In this document: one piece after another, positions 60,701 through 64,000 of the stretch
How positions within the stretch are numbered: the first letter of the stretch is position 1
How the letters are laid out: the number at the start of each line of letters is the position of its first letter
Assembly: GCF_000263855.1 (NCBI RefSeq)
Contig: NZ_AJWX01000002.1
Location: forward strand, 186,001-250,000
From: Pseudomonas sp. M47T1
GTDB taxonomy: Bacteria > Pseudomonadota > Gammaproteobacteria > Pseudomonadales > Pseudomonadaceae
DNA: 64,000 nt
Direction: 5' to 3'
Notes under the pieces: model-generated
The model's input: only the letters and a program-made list of their open reading frames with translations
What the model was told of the DNA's origin: nothing
Database searches by the model: none
Position numbers and translations under genes: made by a program

Positions 60701-60841
60701 CACTAGGGCTATCAGCACCAGCAGCCAGAACAGGCGGCGCCACAAATGCCGCTGGCGCGGGTTTTTCGGGGGCTGGGGTTCAGCCGGACTGTCGGTGGGT
60801 ACCGCAGTCCTGGTGGGTTCTGTCTGCCACAATGCGCCCAT
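57731..60841 (-). CDS. Atypical class A penicillin-binding protein (GT51 + transpeptidase)
   Basis: The 1036-aa protein has one N-terminal transmembrane helix (about residues 35-54), a GT51 glycosyltransferase region (FVENRSLLDN with Glu185, then QSAGGSTLATQLEKYR) and a transpeptidase region. Its catalytic motifs are Ser516 in STAK, SIN at 622-624 and KTG near 940 (GGKTGTGDN). The 300-residue gap between SIN and KTG is much larger than in PBP1a/1b, so it has an inserted domain. It is probably a specialised peptidoglycan synthase. It stands alone between the PadR gene and bepA. Confidence 0.85.
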   Translation of the reverse strand: MGALWQTEPTRTAVPTDSPAEPQPPKNPRQRHLWRRLFWLLVLIALVALAYAMRAEMRTSKLQSREFSRYAKDLTYTLEPGPSDSIAYPGEGPFDKRLGYSDLGQFLPRLIKRDYSIKEQTRFSPSLMAYYDRGLFIPYSEKIQAGLSITDCRADVLYQFHYPQQLYARFQDIPPVMVNSLLFVENRSLLDNREPLLNPAVDWPRFGKAAYTQIAKVFSLPGQSAGGSTLATQLEKYRHSPDGLTVSGGEKIRQMISASVRAYQDGPQTLEARQRIVRDYLNSVPLSAVPGHGEVHGMAEGLRVWYGADFQRVNQVLASSDNTPKVLAERGLALREVLSLMIAQRRPSHFLSKGHDELAQLTDSHIRLLAANSVITKPLANAALASKVSYRDWVLEPTIQPIETNKGISVARTRLSTLLNRPLYDLDRLDLSATSTLQNDLQVKVSDYLKHLADPVFAQQLGLIGEHLLTPASTPEVKYSFTLMERTADGSRVRVQTDNTDQPFDINEGSKLELGSTAKMRVLTSYLEIISELHDRFAGQAPVDLKKVDVNEQDRLTRWAVDYMIQNKDQGLKPMLDAALERKYSASPGESFFTGGGMHTFKNFRNEDNGRIPTLKEALRESINLPFIRLMRDIVRYTTYNGPNNSAELLKDDGDPRRQEYLARFADKEGSDFLLRFYKRYQNKSTQERLDTFLDGLHPTASHLAAVHRYLYPTASEATFTTFVRSHLGKGETVTEKRLGEYYDSYGPGHWDLPDQGYIARVHPLDLWLVGYLMQHPDAKFSEAVTASHFERQEVYGWLFKSRHKSARDSRIRTMLEIEAFLDIHRRWSRLGYPFDHLVPSLATAIGSSGDRPAALAELIGIIQNDGIRLPVLRIDSLHFAQGTPYETEVIAAPDKARRVLKPEIAQAMREALSQVVDAGTARRVSGSFKTADGTALVMGGKTGTGDNRIESFGARGRVLGSKAINRTATFVFYIGQNHFGTLTAFVPGRAAEGFRFTSALPVQVLKGMAPMLTPYVQPGALTQCKVPTPTTTAAR

Positions 60842-60985
60842 AGTCGTCAGCCCAGTCAGGTAAATTCATCGTACCTGCCTGAAGCTTAGACGCTGCCCGC
60901 CCATGGTGAAAAATTTGTCGAACGTGCAACGAAAAAAACCGTTGGCGTTGCTAACTCCTTTCCTGGCGGGAAAAAAGTATAGCTG

Positions 60986-61017
60986 ATTGTGGTAGCTGGC
61001 AAGCCAGCGTCCACAAT
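60986..61017. repeat. Small REP hairpin
   Basis: ATTGTGGTAGCTGGC and GCCAGCGTCCACAAT form a stem around AA with one or two mismatches, using the same arms as the hairpin after ung. It lies just after the bepA stop, upstream of the PBP gene on the same strand. Confidence 0.75.
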
Positions 61018-61021
61018 GCGG

Positions 61022-62458
61022 TCAGCCGCGCATCAGTTCCTTGACCATGCGCTCCTGCTCGGCCAGGTCTTTTTGCCGTGCATCGATACGCGACGCCAGT
61101 TGGAAGTTGTTGGCCGCGCGGCGCTTGGCGAAGTCCAGCTGCTGCTGGGCCTGGCGGAAGTCGCCTTCCAGGGCGAAGTATTCGGCGCGGGCCTGGTGCA
61201 GCCCGATGATGTTGCCGTTGGCGCCACGGGTATCGGCCACCTGGTTCCACACGTCCGGGTCATTGGGGCGCGATTTGAGCAGGTCTTCCAGGGATTTCTC
61301 GGCGTCGGCGGTGCGGTTCTGCTTGATCAGCAGGTCGACTCGCACCTGGTTGAGCGGGTAATTGTCAGGGTACAGCGCCAGCAGGCGGTCAACCCGCGAC
61401 TGGGCATCGGCGAGCTTGTTGTTGGCCATGTCCAGGCTGACCGCGGCCATGTTGTAGATGATCTCGTTGGGCGCCTTGGCCAGCAGCGGCTTGAGGTTTC
61501 CCCAGGCCTCGTTGAACTGGCTGGCCTTGATCTGGGCAATGGCCAGGCCGTAGCGGGCGGGGTCCGATTTCGGGTTTTCGTCCAGCAAGGCACGGAAGCG
61601 CTTGGCGGCCATGCCGGGGGTGTCTTCGTAAATCAGCTCCACGCGTTTCTTGATCAGTTGAAAGCGCAGGCTGTCCTCGATGCCGCCGTGGGGAAATTGC
61701 TCGGCACGGTTGCGGGTATCGGCGATACGCGCCTCGGTCACCGGGTGGGTCAGCAGGAATTCCGGTGGCTTGGCGTCGAAGCGATACTGGCGCGCCAATT
61801 TTTCGAACATGTCCGGCATGCTGCGTGGGTCGTAGCCGGCCCGTTGCAGGGTAATCAGGCCAATGCGGTCGGCCTCGGCTTCGTTTTCGCGGGAAAACGC
61901 CCGTTGTGACTGAATGGCGGCGGCCTGACTGCCCATGATGGTGGCGATGCCGGCTTCACCGCCGCCTGTGGCGGCCAGCACGATGCCGGCCAGCAACGCG
62001 GCCATCACCGGCATCTGCATGCGTTTCTGTTCTTCCACGCCGCGGGCGAAGTGGCGCTGTGACAAGTGAGACAGTTCGTGAGCCATTACGCCGGCGTACT
62101 GGCCTTCGGTGTCGGCGTTCAGGAACAGCCCGCCGTTGACCCCGACAATGCCGCCCGGGGCTGCAAAGGCGTTGAGTTCCTTGCTGTCGATGAGGATGAA
62201 TTCCAGGCGGTGGTCTTGCAACTGGCTGCTTTCGGCCAGGCGATACACCGTGCTCTCGACGTAATCCTTGAGCTGCGGGTCGGACAACTGGCCAACCTGG
62301 CTGCGCAACATGCCCAGCCAGGCGCGGCCCAGGTCATGTTCCTGTTGGGGCGAGACAATGGCCGAGCTGGCGTCGCCCAGTGACGGCAGGTCGTCAGCGT
62401 GAACAGGCAGTGCCAGCAGGCAGGCAAGCGTCAACAGGGTGGGGCGCAATAAAGACAT
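61022..62458 (-). CDS. bepA: Periplasmic M48 metalloprotease with TPR repeats (BepA-like)
   Basis: The 478-aa exported protein (signal MSLLRPTLLTLACLLALPVHA) has the zinc motif HELSH (His127-His131) with a third ligand in SRENEAEADRIG, and a C-terminal half of TPR repeats. This is the BepA/YfgC layout; the E. coli protein helps or clears LptD and other outer-membrane proteins at the BAM complex. It is divergent from a tusA-like gene, as in P. aeruginosa (PA1005-PA1006). Confidence 0.92.
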   Translation of the reverse strand: MSLLRPTLLTLACLLALPVHADDLPSLGDASSAIVSPQQEHDLGRAWLGMLRSQVGQLSDPQLKDYVESTVYRLAESSQLQDHRLEFILIDSKELNAFAAPGGIVGVNGGLFLNADTEGQYAGVMAHELSHLSQRHFARGVEEQKRMQMPVMAALLAGIVLAATGGGEAGIATIMGSQAAAIQSQRAFSRENEAEADRIGLITLQRAGYDPRSMPDMFEKLARQYRFDAKPPEFLLTHPVTEARIADTRNRAEQFPHGGIEDSLRFQLIKKRVELIYEDTPGMAAKRFRALLDENPKSDPARYGLAIAQIKASQFNEAWGNLKPLLAKAPNEIIYNMAAVSLDMANNKLADAQSRVDRLLALYPDNYPLNQVRVDLLIKQNRTADAEKSLEDLLKSRPNDPDVWNQVADTRGANGNIIGLHQARAEYFALEGDFRQAQQQLDFAKRRAANNFQLASRIDARQKDLAEQERMVKELMRG

Positions 62459-62586
62459 GCACTGGGCTCTGAGTCGAGAAAGACCTTACTGTAGCCGGGT
62501 CATCAGCAGACGACCAGAGGGGCCGACGCTTGAGGTATTCTAGGCGGCTCGCCCGCAGGCCCGCCGTGCCCAGGAGAAAAAAGCCC

Positions 62587-62826
62587 ATGTCCAACGCTGT
62601 ACAGTGCGACGCCGAGCTCGATGCCAGCGGTCTCAATTGCCCATTGCCATTGCTCAAGGCCAAGATGGAGCTCAACCGGCTAAGCGCCGGGGCGGTGCTC
62701 AAGGTGATTGCCACCGATGCTGGATCGCAGCGTGATTTTCAGACCTTCGCCCGATTGGCAGGTCATCAGCTGTTACACGAAACTGTACTGGATGGTGTCT
62801 ACACCTACTGGCTGAAGAAGGCCTGA
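62587..62826 (+). CDS. tusA: TusA-family sulfur carrier protein (PA1006-like)
   Basis: The 79-aa protein has the TusA persulfide motif CPLPLLKAK (GLNCPLP) near residue 18. Context and length match P. aeruginosa PA1006, which is needed for molybdenum cofactor-dependent anaerobic growth, so its job may differ from tRNA thiolation by E. coli TusA. The ATG giving MSNAVQCDAELD has GGAG about twelve bases upstream. The membrane permease gene follows after 38 bp. Confidence 0.88.
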   Translation: MSNAVQCDAELDASGLNCPLPLLKAKMELNRLSAGAVLKVIATDAGSQRDFQTFARLAGHQLLHETVLDGVYTYWLKKA

Positions 62827-62864
62827 GCGGCGTGCGTGCCCGCTTTTCATAACAAGGAAAACTG

Positions 62865-63935
62865 ATGTTCAAAGTGCTTCGCGACTGGATACAGCGTTAC
62901 TTCTCGGACGAAGAAGCGGTAGTGCTCACGGTGTTGCTGGTGCTGGCCTTCACGGCCGTACTGACCCTGGGCGGCATGCTGGCGCCGGTGTTGGCGGGCA
63001 TGGTCCTGGCGTTCCTGATGCAGGGGTTGGTCAGTGGCCTGGAGCGCCTGCGAGTACCCTCGGGCATGGCTGTGGGACTGGTGTTCGCGCTGTTCATGGG
63101 GGCGCTGGCGGTTTTCATGCTGGTGTTGGTGCCGCTGCTCTGGCATCAGTTGATCACCCTGTTCAACGAATTGCCAGGCATGCTGGGCAAGTGGCAGTCG
63201 CTGCTGTTGCTGTTGCCCGAGCGCTACCCGCACCTGGTGTCGGACGAGCAAGTGCTGCAGGCCATCGAGGCGGCGCGCGGTGAAATCGGCAAGTTCGGCC
63301 AGTGGGCGTTGACCTTTTCGCTGTCGAGCCTGCCGCTGCTGGTCAACATCATGATTTACTTCGTGCTGGTGCCGATCCTGGTGTTCTTCTTTCTCAAGGA
63401 TCGGGCCATGATCGCCCGCTGGGTCAAGGGCTACCTGCCGCGCGAGCGGGCGCTGATCACCCGGGTGGGCCAGGAAATGAACCGCCAGATCGCCAACTAC
63501 ATCCGCGGCAAGGTGATCGAGATCATCATCTGTGGCGTGGCCACTTACATAGCCTTCGTCGCTCTGGGCCTCAACTACGCCGCCCTGCTGGCGCTGCTGG
63601 TGGGCCTGTCGGTGGTGGTGCCCTACGTGGGCGCAGTGGTGGTGACGGTACCGGTTACTCTGATTGCCCTGTTCCAGTGGGGCTGGGGCGACCAGTTCAT
63701 CTATCTGATGGCGGTGTACGGCATCATCCAGACCCTGGATGGCAACGTGCTGGTGCCGCTATTGTTTGCCGGCGCGGTGAACCTGCACCCGGTAGCGATC
63801 ATCTGCGCGGTGCTGCTGTTTGGCGGGCTGTGGGGGTTCTGGGGGATTTTTTTCGCGATCCCGCTGGCCACCCTGTTCAAGGCTGTGCTGGATGCGTGGC
63901 CGAGGAATGAGCCGCAGGTGGCGCCGATTCTTTGA
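62865..63935 (+). CDS. AI-2E family transporter (PerM-like)
   Basis: The 356-aa membrane protein has about eight helices in the AI-2E/PerM/YdiK pattern: paired N-terminal helices, a long soluble loop near residues 90-150, GLSVVVPYVGAVVVTVPVTLIAL and the final LDGNVLVPLLFAG and GGLWGFWGIFFAIPLATLFKAV. Substrates in this family are mostly unproven, and few members transport autoinducer-2. AAGGAA precedes the ATG. Confidence 0.9.
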   Translation: MFKVLRDWIQRYFSDEEAVVLTVLLVLAFTAVLTLGGMLAPVLAGMVLAFLMQGLVSGLERLRVPSGMAVGLVFALFMGALAVFMLVLVPLLWHQLITLFNELPGMLGKWQSLLLLLPERYPHLVSDEQVLQAIEAARGEIGKFGQWALTFSLSSLPLLVNIMIYFVLVPILVFFFLKDRAMIARWVKGYLPRERALITRVGQEMNRQIANYIRGKVIEIIICGVATYIAFVALGLNYAALLALLVGLSVVVPYVGAVVVTVPVTLIALFQWGWGDQFIYLMAVYGIIQTLDGNVLVPLLFAGAVNLHPVAIICAVLLFGGLWGFWGIFFAIPLATLFKAVLDAWPRNEPQVAPIL

Positions 63936-64000
63936 GGGGATCGCGTTATGGCGGCTGGGCGCATGTCTTGGGCTTGCAGCGGCCTTGAGATCGAGCGCCG
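63936..64000. other. Right edge: possible start of a REP-rich intergenic spacer
   Basis: After the permease stop the last 65 bases show no supported gene. The wording GCAGCGGCCTTGAGATCGAG resembles an intergenic repeat common in P. putida-type genomes, but the window ends too soon to tell. Confidence 0.3.

Overview
The window is GC-rich proteobacterial chromosome from a Pseudomonas of the P. putida/P. fluorescens lineage. The algU-mucA-mucB-mucD operon lacking mucC, followed by lepA-lepB-DUF4845-rnc-era-recO-pdxJ, is a Pseudomonas signature. So are phaG (acyl supply for medium-chain polyhydroxyalkanoate), the periplasmic glucose route (oprB, gcd) and many intergenic REP/REPIN palindromes with GTGGGAGCGGGC-type arms. 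No prophage, plasmid or CRISPR array is visible. The only mobile-element trace is a decayed IS630-type transposase fragment beside a tRNA-Gly gene.

Layout. 1-1600: 3' end of an MFS transporter, the transposase relic and tRNA-Gly(CCC). 1.7-7.9 kb: phaG; an overlapping trio (diguanylate cyclase, Cys-rich mini-protein, rsuA); a Tyr/Pro/Gly-rich lipoprotein; a 3-hydroxyisobutyryl-CoA hydrolase-like enzyme; ung. 8-13.3 kb: a tripartite tricarboxylate transporter (tctC-tctB-tctA) divergent from its two-component system tctD-tctE. 13.3-17.6 kb: an HDOD protein, ygfZ, sdhE-ygfX and nadB. 18-28.7 kb: the envelope-stress sigma factor AlgU with its anti-sigma system, then the lepA-to-pdxJ housekeeping run. 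28.8-34 kb: an M20 amidohydrolase, an MHS-type MFS transporter, a LysR regulator and glyA. 34.3-38 kb: NAD salvage (pncA-pncB-nadE) divergent from the Nudix-type repressor NrtR. 38-41 kb: an iron/haem-type ABC importer behind a Fur-box-like site. 41-46 kb: cmoA-cmoB, a chagasin-like inhibitor and lon with a near-perfect heat-shock promoter. 46-50.5 kb: a four-gene envelope operon. 50.6-54.6 kb: oprB-gcd. 55-64 kb: VF530, a Pr6Pr-type membrane protein, a YqjI/YqjH-like metal-regulation pair, an atypical class A PBP, bepA, tusA and an AI-2E-type permease.

The least explained unit is the 46.2-50.5 kb operon. It encodes an exported type-1 copper protein, a membrane EAL phosphodiesterase with a degenerate GGDEF domain and a periplasmic sensor region, a probable outer-membrane barrel (DUF3034) and a truncated haemoglobin with a lipoprotein signal. 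Together they look like a periplasmic redox or gas-sensing route into c-di-GMP breakdown; that is inference. Other points of interest are an (AAN)n Hfq/Crc-type site at the tctC ribosome-binding site, a hairpin plus small ORF where mucC would be, a palindrome over the pncA promoter, three tandem 12-bp repeats upstream of the PadR gene, and paired hairpins upstream of oprB. All calls rest on reading the sequence and recalled family knowledge; no database search was run.
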